The notes below the pieces were generated by a model. The model did no database searches. It saw only the letters and a program-made list of their open reading frames with translations, and was not told the origin of the DNA. DNA of 64,000 nt from Xiphydria camelus (lineage: Eukaryota > Arthropoda > Insecta > Hymenoptera > Xiphydriidae), in NCBI GenBank assembly GCA_963678675.1, contig OY783195.1, positions 2,924,001-2,988,000 on the forward strand, in the 5' to 3' direction. Made by a program: the position numbers and the translations under genes. Position 1 is the stretch's first letter; each line of letters starts with the position of its first letter. Below, piece after piece: positions 34,301 to 46,300 of the stretch.

Positions 34301-37300
34301 CTCTCTCATCGCTCTCTTTGCATTACGGTAAATTTTTTCTGGATCTCGCATTATTAATCTTGAAGTCGGATGACCCTCCGACTTCGCTTGTTAACACTTT
34401 TTATTCGCTGCGTTTTTCAAGTAGCTTTTTGAATCGAGTTTCCTCGAGGAGCGATGAGAGATTTCGCGGCAGTTCGTTCTTCGCGTCGAAGTGAATATCA
34501 GATGCGAATTTTTCAAGTTTAATTGTTTTCGCTTCTACGCGAAGAACGCCTTAGCTTTTTTCAAGTCAGTCGAGTTCTTTGCCATTTTCAAGGCAGTCGA
34601 ATCCTCTGTATTTTTCAAGACAATTCAATCCTTTGTCCTTTTCAAGTCAGTCGAGTCCTCAGTCCGCTTAGATGAATGAAATCTGCTAACCATAGGTATG
34701 CAACAGTTTTTTCAGCTTCGCAAGGTAAGTGCAGTTAACTTAGGTGTGTTCTAGAATGTGCGAGATGAAGCTCCGGTGACGGATGCGTCCCGGGACGTTA
34801 TCTCTAGTGTAGGCCCTTGCACCGGGGTGGAGAGAATCGAAACCGTGGGGTGAGCGCATCGGGGAATGTGTGGTTGCATTTTTTATATACAACTAGGGAG
34901 GTAGGCTAGTCTTTCTGGGTAAATGTGTTGGCTAGTTTTAAGCAGGCAGGGCAGATGCGGCAGTTCTTTCACGAAATAACGCGAAAGCTCTCTCGAATCT
35001 GGTATCCGAACACTAGCGCCCGCGGTTCCAGACCCGGACGCACGCGAAAATGAAGTATTTAAGGCATCAAAGTGCGCGAGAAGTGCGGCAGTGAACGTAC
35101 GAGGGCTCGAAAATTCGAATTAAATGTGCACATACGTTTACGGACTGCGATTCTGCGAATCGGAGGTCGTCGTTTGAGCTAGCCACTTGTTTAGCTCGCG
35201 AGTGAATTTTTAAAAACGTTCGTCTCTCGATCCGGATGATTCCCTACAGATTTATCTAGATTCAGGGTGAGCCGAAGCTATTTGAAACTTCACACGAATG
35301 AATAGGACTTTCCGTCTGATTTCAATCAACGAGGTAACACTGTTCATCCTGGTGAGATTTGAACTAGAAGGGTCTCCTTTTCGTCGACAGGGAATTTTCG
35401 AGCCTGATTATATAATCTTCGCGTCATCTGGAGCTTTGCTCGAAGAGGCGATTCGCCGAAGAGGATAATTGATCTTGCTTCGCATGTATTGTTATGTCGT
35501 CACCGTGCACGTTGTCGTTCTTATGCCATTTTATATCCGTACTATATATTCAGGGATCTCATGGTCAAATTCTTAAGCGTTTCATATCGGCGAATCAGTT
35601 TTTAATGTTTCTTTAATTTCTGAGTTTTTTCATCCAATTAACTTCCTTTTATCTACTTAGTTTAGTTTGACAAAAGTGTGTATGATTTATCATACGTGAG
35701 ATCCCTATCTCTGTTTCAAGAAATACGTAGCATTTATTTCAATTCGAAATAATTTTCATATCCGATCGAAGAATTTCAGGTACCATTAAAATATAGAGTG
35801 ATAGAGTTGCTCTCGTCAGAGTGGTTTTCATTTCTTTATTATCAATAAACACCATTATAACATGTAAATATAATAATTTTATAATCGAAAGAATTTAATT
35901 ATGTTTAAACTGCATTTGGTGTTAAAAAAAAATTCACACGTGTCTGTCTTTATAGTTTAGCTGCGTATTTCTACATAAAATCGAAAGAGTCATTGACGAA
36001 CGTTTCCTCGATGATGCTAGTTCATCGAGAAACGTTGTTCGTGGCTCGCGTTATCACTTTACTTTTGGCTCACCAGTTCCGCTGCAATGTTTCAGGGTAG
36101 CACCTTATTTTCAGCGAAGGGAATAGAATTTATTTAAGGATGGGGCATATTTATATTAAAATTGAGCAAAGATGACATTGAGGACGATGTATCGAGGAAT
36201 GATAAGATGCTAATCCTGCATTCTATTATATTCTCTATATCCATATGATTGCTTTTATCTCGCCTCATCATTTTGCCACGAAGATAATAATATTGAGGTA
36301 AATTGGCATTCCTTGACTAATTATTATACTCGTACTTTCTATTACGAAAGACAAATATATAGTTGTACATCGCCTGTTTAAATATTATATTTAATAATTT
36401 CTCTATATTTTGCATCCAGCAATTCTACCACACTTTGAACCGTTTGGACTTGGATGTACTAATGTATGATAATATGTGATCGATGGTTCTGGATTCTATA
36501 CTCAATGTCCATACAATTGTTCGTAAAAAACTCGCCTCGTTATTTTATCACGAAGATAGTAACTTTAAGGTAAATTGGTATTTTTTTAGATTAACTTTAT
36601 ATGTTATGTAACAAATAGACCAATTTATAGATATGCATCAACCACTTCAATAACAATACGACGATCTATGTGATACCCGGGGAATTCCATCAAAATTGGA
36701 ATAACTTTTCCGAAAAACTATGATAATTTATCAATTTCATTGACTTAATACGGGCGAATTATCATTGCATAGCATTAGCGTTTCCATCTCGCCCCACCTT
36801 CACCTATACATGTATTTCGCGCGTCATCCAATCGAACTCTTACAGCCTTGCCGATTGTCGACTCGAGCGCGAACGTCATTGATCTCAAAGGAACGCGCGA
36901 GATTAGAAATTACATAAAGCGAGCGATGAAGTGTGTGTGAGCCGGCAATTCGCTCGGTCGACTCGCTTGTTATTGCGACGCGTCGCGGCAAAAAGTTTCG
37001 CGAGTCCAATAATATTTTTACCTCAAGATAAGCGGCGAAAGACCTTGGTCTTGCATCGAGCTCCGTTTCTTCGTGTCGAATGTAAAAGAAGAACAAGCGA
37101 TTCGCTTGTCCGTAAGCTACGGAGGAGCGAGATAACGATAGGTCGCGATAACGCATTTCAATTCCACGCTCGGAATGCTCCTCCCATCGTCTTCTTCTTC
37201 TTCTTCTTTTCTTCTTTTTCTTCGTCTTCATTAACATCAATGCCTGCTCGCGCGAACGTTTCATCGCCAATGTAAATACGCGAAAAATACGAGGAGGCCA

Positions 37301-40300
37301 GCGATGAAAACTTGAGAATTTCCTTTTAGCCCGTGACGCTTTCAATTCTTCACGGTGAATCAAGCTAATGTAGCAATAAGTGACGATAACATCAACCGGA
37401 AAACTTCGTAGACGAGAGATAAGTGATGAATTAAGATTGGGACTACTCTTGAAAAAAAATGTTGGAACGAAGCAAATATCTGAAACGTAAACATTTTTTG
37501 CACCGACAAGCGTAATTAATTGAAAAATAATCTGTCATCGCGTGAAACTTGAATCATTTTCCTGCGTAATCTCCAATTACATCGAGGATCCCCTCCGGGG
37601 CACGTTTCGCCGAGTCACTCGCCAAAGGCGGGCGCCCGAGTCGCTTTCGATCGCCGGTATCGTCGCCGGACGAAGATCGGAATCGCGCGCGGGCGGTCGG
37701 AAGACCGTGTTCTTATCTAGGTCACGCGATTCCTCGCCGCTTTCAGATCGCAATCGGCGATCGAACGAGGGCTTCATCGAACTACGGAGAGGAACAAAAA
37801 AATAGAGAACTCTCTCGAGCGTCGAAATCGCCGCGGAAATGTACCGTGAGGATGGAATTGTTGGACGTCGGCCGGCGAATCTCGCGCGGCGCAAAACGGC
37901 GCGGCGGCGAATTGCGATGCGATGACAAGTATAGTGCAAGCAAAGATAGGTACGTCACGTTCTTCGTTGGGCCTCTATTTTTTTCTACCTTTTCTCAAAT
38001 CACCGAGTCATCTGAGACTAAATCTAAATTCATGACCACATTGCTAACACTTTCTGCACTTTACTCGCTTTAAATAAACCAAGGTTTCCGATCGATGAGA
38101 TCACATCGTACCTAAATCCGATGCTGCAGAATTATCGATTCGCGGGTTGACGCGGCAGAGAAAAATAATTCTAGGAGCGATCGATGAGAGATACGAAAGA
38201 AACACGCGGAGAACGCTTCGTCATCTTCGGTTCGACTCTCGATACAATGGGAAGCGCCGCTATCTCGACCGAGAGATTAAATCCGACCGAGGGTCTTCCT
38301 GCGCGTTGCGTGGGCGTGTTTACGACACACCGATATGGCTCATTCGCGTAGCGCGTAGATCTTCGATTAAACTGTGTTTCATCCTTTTCCTCGTTTTCCC
38401 TCGCTCCTCTCCCGCGCGTACGAAATTATTTTCTTTTCGATATTTTTTCCGGTCGGCGAAGATCAATTTATTCGCGTGTTCGCGCTCCCCGGACGTACGC
38501 AACATCCAGTGTGACGAAGTCGCTTGGATCTTCGGTCCAGATACGGCGGTCCTGTGATGCTTCGCAATCGTGACCCAGATCTTGCAACGCGCAGATCCGA
38601 CGTGTCGCGAATTACGAGGCAGTTACCGCCTGCGCGTGTGTACGTACTCTCCTAGATTCGCTCCTTTCTCGTCGAGCGCGCCTCCGAAGTTTCTCGAGTG
38701 CATTGGCACGTGCACTCGGTTTTTATGAGTCACTTCGGTGTCTCATATATTTCGCCTTTTACGAGCATCTCGTAAAAAGAAACCGCCGGGGGTTTTTCCT
38801 CATCTGTATCGATAATTCGGGAATGGCCTACATTTCGTCTTTCCATTCTGTGTTCCCCAATTTGTTTTCAACTCGTCTTTCGAAGAGAAACGAAATCTAA
38901 TGAATAGAATCATAGACGCCGAATGGCTCGAAGCCATCGCGATATACTGCAACTCACCCGCGTGTCCAAAATCTGCATAATCTTCTCCTTGGCGGCGCGC
39001 ACGTCATCAAGTCGTCCGGCGACCTTGATATGTGGATCTGGAAGGTATGAAATAGAGAAGAACATAGATTAGTGCCCATTATTTTCTAGAGAGAGAGAGA
39101 GAAAGAAGAAACCAGATCAAATTCCTTCTAATCCATTTTTAATGTCAGTTTTCACTTTTCCATCGCGAGATTATCGAACCTCGTTTATTTATCACCCTGT
39201 AATCGGGTGTTCTTCCGCGTTCGCGACTGTTTGCAAAATTATAGAACCTATAGAATGTCTTCTCTGATTCCTTCCGCTGCAATGTCTCGGCTCCTAATCA
39301 GTATCGTTTGGCAACAGGTAAAAGCCAGCGACAATTTAGCGTCGCGGACCAGCCCCCCTCCCTCCATCCCAGGGTATGCGCGGTATGCACGCCTCGCGGC
39401 ACCGCGAGCGGACGTTGCATAATCCCGGAGCAGGTATTACGATCGGCGTTCCCGCAACGCTTCGCGACTCTTCCGAGAGCGGGACGATCCCCTTCTTCCT
39501 CCTCCTCCTACTCGGAATACCGTTTCGAGTGCATTCACCGCGAGGAGGGAAGGATCGATGCGCCGTAAAATACAGCGGTACGGCCATCCCGTGTCGTTTA
39601 GAACGCTCTGGATGGACTCTTACCGCGCGATGAGAATGCGATTCGAAAAAGGGAAACTCGAGAAAGGCTTGGCGCGATCGTGACTCGGCGAATCGACCCC
39701 TTTCAGATCGTTGACCTATTATAATGACTCGCTTCATCTCCCGTCCGATGATACCGAGGCTTGCAGCCAGTGCACCGAGAAAACAGTTTATTAACAGTTA
39801 ATAAATGTAATTTCAGGTACGGCGAAATACATATTTCGTTAGGAGAAGAGAATATATGTTAATTATATTGAAATCTTTATTTCATTCAAATGGTTGCCTC
39901 AAAGGATCAAGTTGTATCAAATAAATATTGCAACAATTAACGAGTATTTACGTGATCCAATAGTATATTATTAACAATTAATAAATTTAATTTCAAGTAC
40001 GGCGAAATATATATTTCGTTAGGACAAGAAAATATACATATATTAATTATTGAAATCTTTATTTCATTCAAATGGTTGCCTCAATGGATCAAGTTGTATC
40101 AAATAAATATTGTAATATGTAATTAACGAGTATTTACTTGATCCAATAAAATGCTTACTAGCTATGTTTATTAACTACAAACAAACTGTTTTCTCGGTAC
40201 AGCGCTTGTCAGTCCTGATGTCGTCCTCGTCTCGATACACGAATATATCGAGAGTTCCGTCGACTTTGAACAAATGAGCGACGAGTATAGAAATATGTAC

Positions 40301-43300
40301 CGCTAATTTTATCCTCGTTAACCGTTGTCAGGTGACGCGACCAGCGACTAATCGCGCTCCTCGCCGAGGCTGACCTTCGTTCTTAGGAACGTTTAGCGAG
40401 ATTTTGCCATTTCCTCCCCGAAAGCGCGCGCGAAAGAAAAGAAAATTCAATTTAAAGGGGGATATAAGAAAGCTATTATATATAAAGTCGGTTCTATTCG
40501 TGGCGAATTTAAGGGACGGCAAGAACTGAAATGCCGGGGAGGTCTCGAGGCGTGATCGAGCGCCGGACGCGTGAGCGGAGCGGGTGAAAGAAACGCGGGT
40601 AATTTTCCGACGCGCAGCTCAATCGCGCGTCACCCGTTTAAATCCACCGCGAAAGCGTCGTCGTGCGTGACGCTGTCGCGCGACGCGTGGTGTAATTGGA
40701 GCCGTTTATCGACGAAACACATTCGCGCGCGATGACGTTGAGTGACGTCGATGACGACATGGTTGGATTCGCGTGCAGCGTTCAAATTTCCATTTCGCGA
40801 TCATTCACTTCGAACGAGTTCGAGCAGACGGATAGGTACGTCTCGGGACGTCCCGACTTTTCCATGCAATCGTCGCACCATTCGCTTTTCAACTCGTATC
40901 AGGCTCGACTGGTTTACCTTTTTTTTTTTATTAACGGCCGTGGCGAACGTCGTTAAAAGCGATTAACCGCACTTGCGCCGGCTCGAAGTACGACTGGGTT
41001 GCCTTAATACCTGTCACCGGGTATACCATTGCCCTACTTGCTGTCACGCCACAGTCTCAAACCGGAAAATACACATAGAGGATAATTATATCGCGTCTCT
41101 TTTTTTATATAATATACTCCAGGTAGAAGCGAGTGGAAATATTCATCGAATTGATCAGACGCGTACTATCGCCGCACATTATCGCACAGGATGAGGCAGT
41201 GAAACGGCGCGATTTAAAAAGAAACGCAAAAAATAGAAATTAAAAAAAAAGTTGTTTTATTTTAGCATAAATCTCCGGTCTACATTAGTGGAAATTTACA
41301 CGAAACACTTTGGACTTGAGGTAACCCTGAAGGAAAAAGTCTGGAGCCGTGAACGGGCAGGTCATGAAACATCGTCATTTCTGCTGATGAGACGACCAGG
41401 AAAAGCGAGTCTAAGCAAATCCATTGAAACATTGGCAGTACGGCTTGTTGCACCATCTTGCTGGAAGAGTGTTTCGTCATCAGGATCATATTCATCGATT
41501 CCAAGCAGACCAAAAGTTACCAACACGTTAGCATAGCGTTCAGAGTTTACCGTCACCGCGTTATCGTTTTCAGCAAACGCGCGTTGCTCGCTGGACCAAC
41601 ATTTTCACCTGTCTAGACGACAAAGATCCAGTGACCCCCCACCAATCCGAACTGAAATCGTGCCGTTTCACTGCCTCATCCTGTATATTAAATATGAATT
41701 CAATGCAAACGCTTTGGAGCATCGCTCCACTTCGGCAAATATTTGTCAAATTCCTTCTGATACTTTTTACTCGACGTACAAGTGTTTCAGGCCGACTCAC
41801 GAGAGGCACCGCTTTTTAGTCTCGCTAAAGTCATTGTCACTCTTATTATTATTATCATTGCCACACGCGTACCGGGGAGCATGTAACTACTCCGCGGTGT
41901 GACATAAGATGCTTCTTACGCGCGATTTCGATACGTGGCGGTACTTTTTAGGCGAACACGTGTCCGGCCTCTGCGCTCTCAGCTATACCACGGAGACACG
42001 TACGTGCATACGCGCGACAGTCGGGTGACGAGAGCATTTAGGAGCGTGCTTCTGGGACCGGTACAGGGAAAGTTCGCGGTGCGAGGGCCGCAAGGCCGCG
42101 AATACGAGGGCACGATTTGCTCGGTCGCAGGAGCAAAAAAAATTGAAATTCGCAGACGAGAAAGTCAGGAAGGCCGCGTTGCGATGGGATTAGATTCCGT
42201 TGTCTAATAGATACCCAGGCTGTTACATTTGACTTCTCGATAAGGTTTCATTTGGCACCGAAGACGGGAAGAAAATTATCTCAGCTTTCATTATGGTTGC
42301 AGGCTTCACAGTGCTTTCCCTATATTCCCCTTTATTACCCTATTTTTTTAAGTTTCCCCATTCTCACCCTCAAACTCGCAATTTTCTCCTTTTTCTTCTA
42401 TAATTTAAAATGTTCCCTCTAAACTACTTATTATTCAACTCATCAGTCGAATTTGTCTTTCAATTGTTTTGTATTATTGCGTGAAATTGGCCAAAATGGT
42501 CCATTTTTTTTTGCTAAAATAATCTAACACCTACCTGCCTCAATATTTCGTTTAAAATATAATAACCTAGTTGAATTGATGTTTCTTGTCAGAAACTCGA
42601 TTGGACGAGTGGTCTCTTTTTTCTTAAATCAGATTCTGGTACTCAGATTTAAGTTACATATCATAAGATATAAACTTTTAAGTTATTATACAAAAACATT
42701 CTTCATTCACTTAATAAATATTGGTGTTTCATTATATATTTTAGGAATTGTTCTTTTTTAAAACTACCGCACGTTTCTAATTTCTGGAAGATCTCCTTTT
42801 TCAATAAAAATTGTCCCTTTTTTTTTTGCCACAATTTCCCCTATTTCCCCTAAAATATATTAAATAAGGGCTTCGAAGCCTGTGACTATTATCTAGAGGG
42901 ATAATTGGATCGTGTTATGCAAAAGGGATCAAACCAACACTGATGGTGATCCAAGAAAATGGCTGTTTTATTTATTTTTTTGTCTTCTATAATAAGCAGT
43001 AACGTCACGTGTGGAAAATACGTTCGAATTGAGGTAAGCTTCCGTTATGCTGATACTAATCAGTAGGTGGCAGAGTATGTTACTGACTTAAAAATGCAAC
43101 TGACTTAAATTTTAACAGTTTTTGGGTTGGATCCCTATTGCATAACACGATCCAGTTCCTCGGATCTTGTTTAAATAGGAAGCAGATAAGCATTGCCACA
43201 ATAATGCGACATACATATCTAGAGTTCCGGACGATCGAACACGGAGTTCTCACCTCGCCCTACTCGCTCGCTATCAGCGCTAAGGAACTTTCCATTACAT

Positions 43301-46300
43301 AATTGTAACTCATCGCAAATTGGCTCAAAGATTCATTGTCGAAATCATTAATTAGTGGGCTCACCAGGCGCCCGCGAAGGGGTTCTGCCTCGGCATCCGT
43401 ACTTTCCCCCCTCCCTCGATTTACAGCAATAACGATACTCGGTTAGCGGCCTTTGGAAAAAGCCGTATCATAACGCGTAGGCCCTCCCTGAACCGAGGGA
43501 ATGTTCCACGCGTCCTGGAATCTTCCTATGCGTATCCGCGAGATTACCGGGTCGAACGGCATGTGCAATCGGACGAAATATTCTTCCGAGTAGCGTAATA
43601 ATTACACAATTGCACCGGTCGATGGAATTTCTCGGCGCTTCGCGGCAAAACTTTTCCAAGGACGACGGTCTGAAATCGCGTGGGCAGAAAAAAGCGAAAC
43701 TACTCATCGCGAACGGCCGTCACGTCACGCGAGTCTAATCTCGAATTGGAACGTCGACCCGAAAACGAGCCGCAAATATTCGCGAATCGGTGTTTCGCGA
43801 AGTGACTGTGACGGGCAGGCTTCGGGTCAAGGCTCCTCGTAAACACAAATCGAAAACGGCGATATTTAGCCTCTTATTCCTACTTTCGCTAGGATCCTAC
43901 GCGCTCGAAAAATCTGCGACGTTGACGTGTGCGGATCATTTTTGGTATTACGTAACGATGACGCAAGGAATGACGACGCTAAATATAGTCTTTAAAGATT
44001 CACGCCGAAATATAAACTGACGCCACTTTTTTTTACAGTATCTACATGAAGTGACGGATGGATCAATATTTACCCACAATGTCTGACGATCGAGGAATTT
44101 TGGAGGAACGGGAAAAAGTGGACAATTTGCTGGGTTATGGAAAAGTCAGAGAAAAGTCAGGTATATTGGAAAGTTTTCTTGGATTGTTCCGTTTACTTCG
44201 TTTCTGTCTACACGCATATATGAGGGTCATTGCTTGCCAGTATACGAAGAAACCCTATCACGTATATCAAGTACTGTCGAATTATTTTTGAAAAATCGAG
44301 ACGTGTGCAGTCTGGCTTGTCGTCGCTCTACTTGAATCATCGTAGGAACTTTCCTATTTACGGCAAACGTACATGGAGATAAGCAGTTGCTAATGTCAAA
44401 AAATATGTCTTGAATGAAGAACATATGATCTTCGAAATTGTTGAGAATAGAGATTGTTGGTCAAAGAATATACATTCTTAATTCAGGAGTGTCTTCGTTG
44501 GAATAAGAAATTCCTCCTGCGCGGAAAAAAATAATTACCCTAGTCTGTCGATGATTTACTTGCACGAAGACAACTATGATTTGATCCTGAAATTATATAA
44601 TTTTTTGATTGAGGAAAACATTATTTTAGCACCAGCAATTATTTCTCTCGCACTGTAAGCAAAATTTGTATTTTTAATATACTTTTATATAAAGCTTTTT
44701 TTCCAATACGCGATTATGAAGATTAATATATAATGCTCCATAATTATGAAAATTAACATGTCTTCTTATGAAATTGCCCTTATACACGTATTAGGTGTAC
44801 AACTTTGCTCCCGCCGTTTTCCCAATATATAGGTATATTAGGAAAACGGCGGAAGCAAAGTGGTACACTTAATATACTTCATAAACGGAGCATATTAATT
44901 TTCGTAATCACGTATTGCATAAAAGCTTTACATACAATTATATTAAATTTAATGTAAACACATTTTTTCTGTGCAGTTCAGAGTTTGTACGGGGATTTCC
45001 TCAGCCTCGTTCCACATAACGACATCGAGGAGAGCTCGCAGCTGCTTCTCGCTGTGTGTTTCCGTTCCGTCTCTTCGCCATATAATATTTATGTAGTCGC
45101 TCGCGATATGTGTGCCTTGAACTCGGCTCCGACGAGTTTCGTAATTCGTAACGCGTGTTATATGAAACGAGTACGAGAGATACCGTTGCGTCCCTCTATT
45201 CTCCTTCTATCGGTGGACTTGGCGAAAGAGGAAACCGACCATTTTCTCGGGGACTCCCTCGGCCCGATTCCAGCGGAGAAAAAACGATTACACCTCAACC
45301 GGTTTCGTCCTCTCCGCGTAATCGTCCGCCGGTTAATGAATTTATTGCGCGCGCGCGCGCGTCACGTGCGGAGAGCGATGAAAAATATGACAGCAAAATA
45401 CATCGCTTTCCTTCCCGTTATCTGACAACTCGGAGGCTCCCCTCCCCACGCTCTTGCGCCAAAACACGAGCAACGAGACTTCACCGGTTGAAATCGTCCG
45501 GCTTACGTGACCTGACGCACACTCGCTGGACTGCTTCTCTTTGTACGACGGAATATTACCGGCTATGTTTACTAATTGTCGTTTAATTTGATCGGCACAT
45601 GTTCGTTTCGCCGTTAATAAGTCTCGATCGACGGTATAACCACTCGGGATTGTCTTGTTCGGAGTATATTTCGATCAGTGGGACACGTGCGTGTGTTCGT
45701 GTGCGTTGAGAATAGAATCGGGCCTCGATCGGCGAGATATTCGGCGATTGAGTAGGTCCTTGTTTGAAATTTTCTTGATGCATGGACCCAACGACGTCGT
45801 ACGGCTGTATTTTGTCAATGGTCGATCACACGAATAGGAGAAAGTGCCGATCGAATATTGCTCAACGACATAACGCTACGAGCGGATCTCGTAATGAGAA
45901 AATATCAACGAGGTCTTTTTTTTCTTTTCCAGTATCCGATAATGGTAAATATGGTAATCTTGGTACACTGAGACAAAAAATTAAAAAATAAGAATCCGCG
46001 GTGGATTTATTAATCGAGCTGATAATAATTCAATTTGGGTTATCCAGAGAATGAAATTCGTCAAAAAAAAAAAGTACCTGACGAATGAGATAATTGCATA
46101 ATTATATTTCCTCGTTAAAGATGAATGCTCCGAGCCAGCGATGAAATTGTTCGAATTTCCTCCGGAAGCGGTTCCGATCGATCGATCGGTCCTCCATCGG
46201 ACGCCTCCTTTCGCGATGACGCGATCAGGGTTAATATCGCGGCACCGGCTAAATATAAAACGGCATACGCGCATCACCGTTATTATTAAGTCAGTCGCTA

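Larger units (their letters stand above)
34003..38957. other. BicC intron 4, remaining part
   Basis: Minisatellite at 34556, AT-rich 35500-36800, CTT tract at 37191, CpG-rich block 37550-37950. A possible plus-strand mini-exon (CAACAGTTTTTTCAGCTTCG followed by CAAG|GTAAGT) ends at 34722. No identifiable gene. Confidence 0.5.

Noticed and set aside
36824..37363. 179-codon minus-strand frame with Lys/Arg run
   Set aside because: The run comes from the CTT microsatellite; the rest is featureless.
44985..45425. Plus-strand exon starting after TTTTTCTGTGCAG (YGDFLSLVPHNDIEESSQ)
   Set aside because: The acceptor-like sequence matches the end of MITE-type repeats, and no donor or homologue is apparent.
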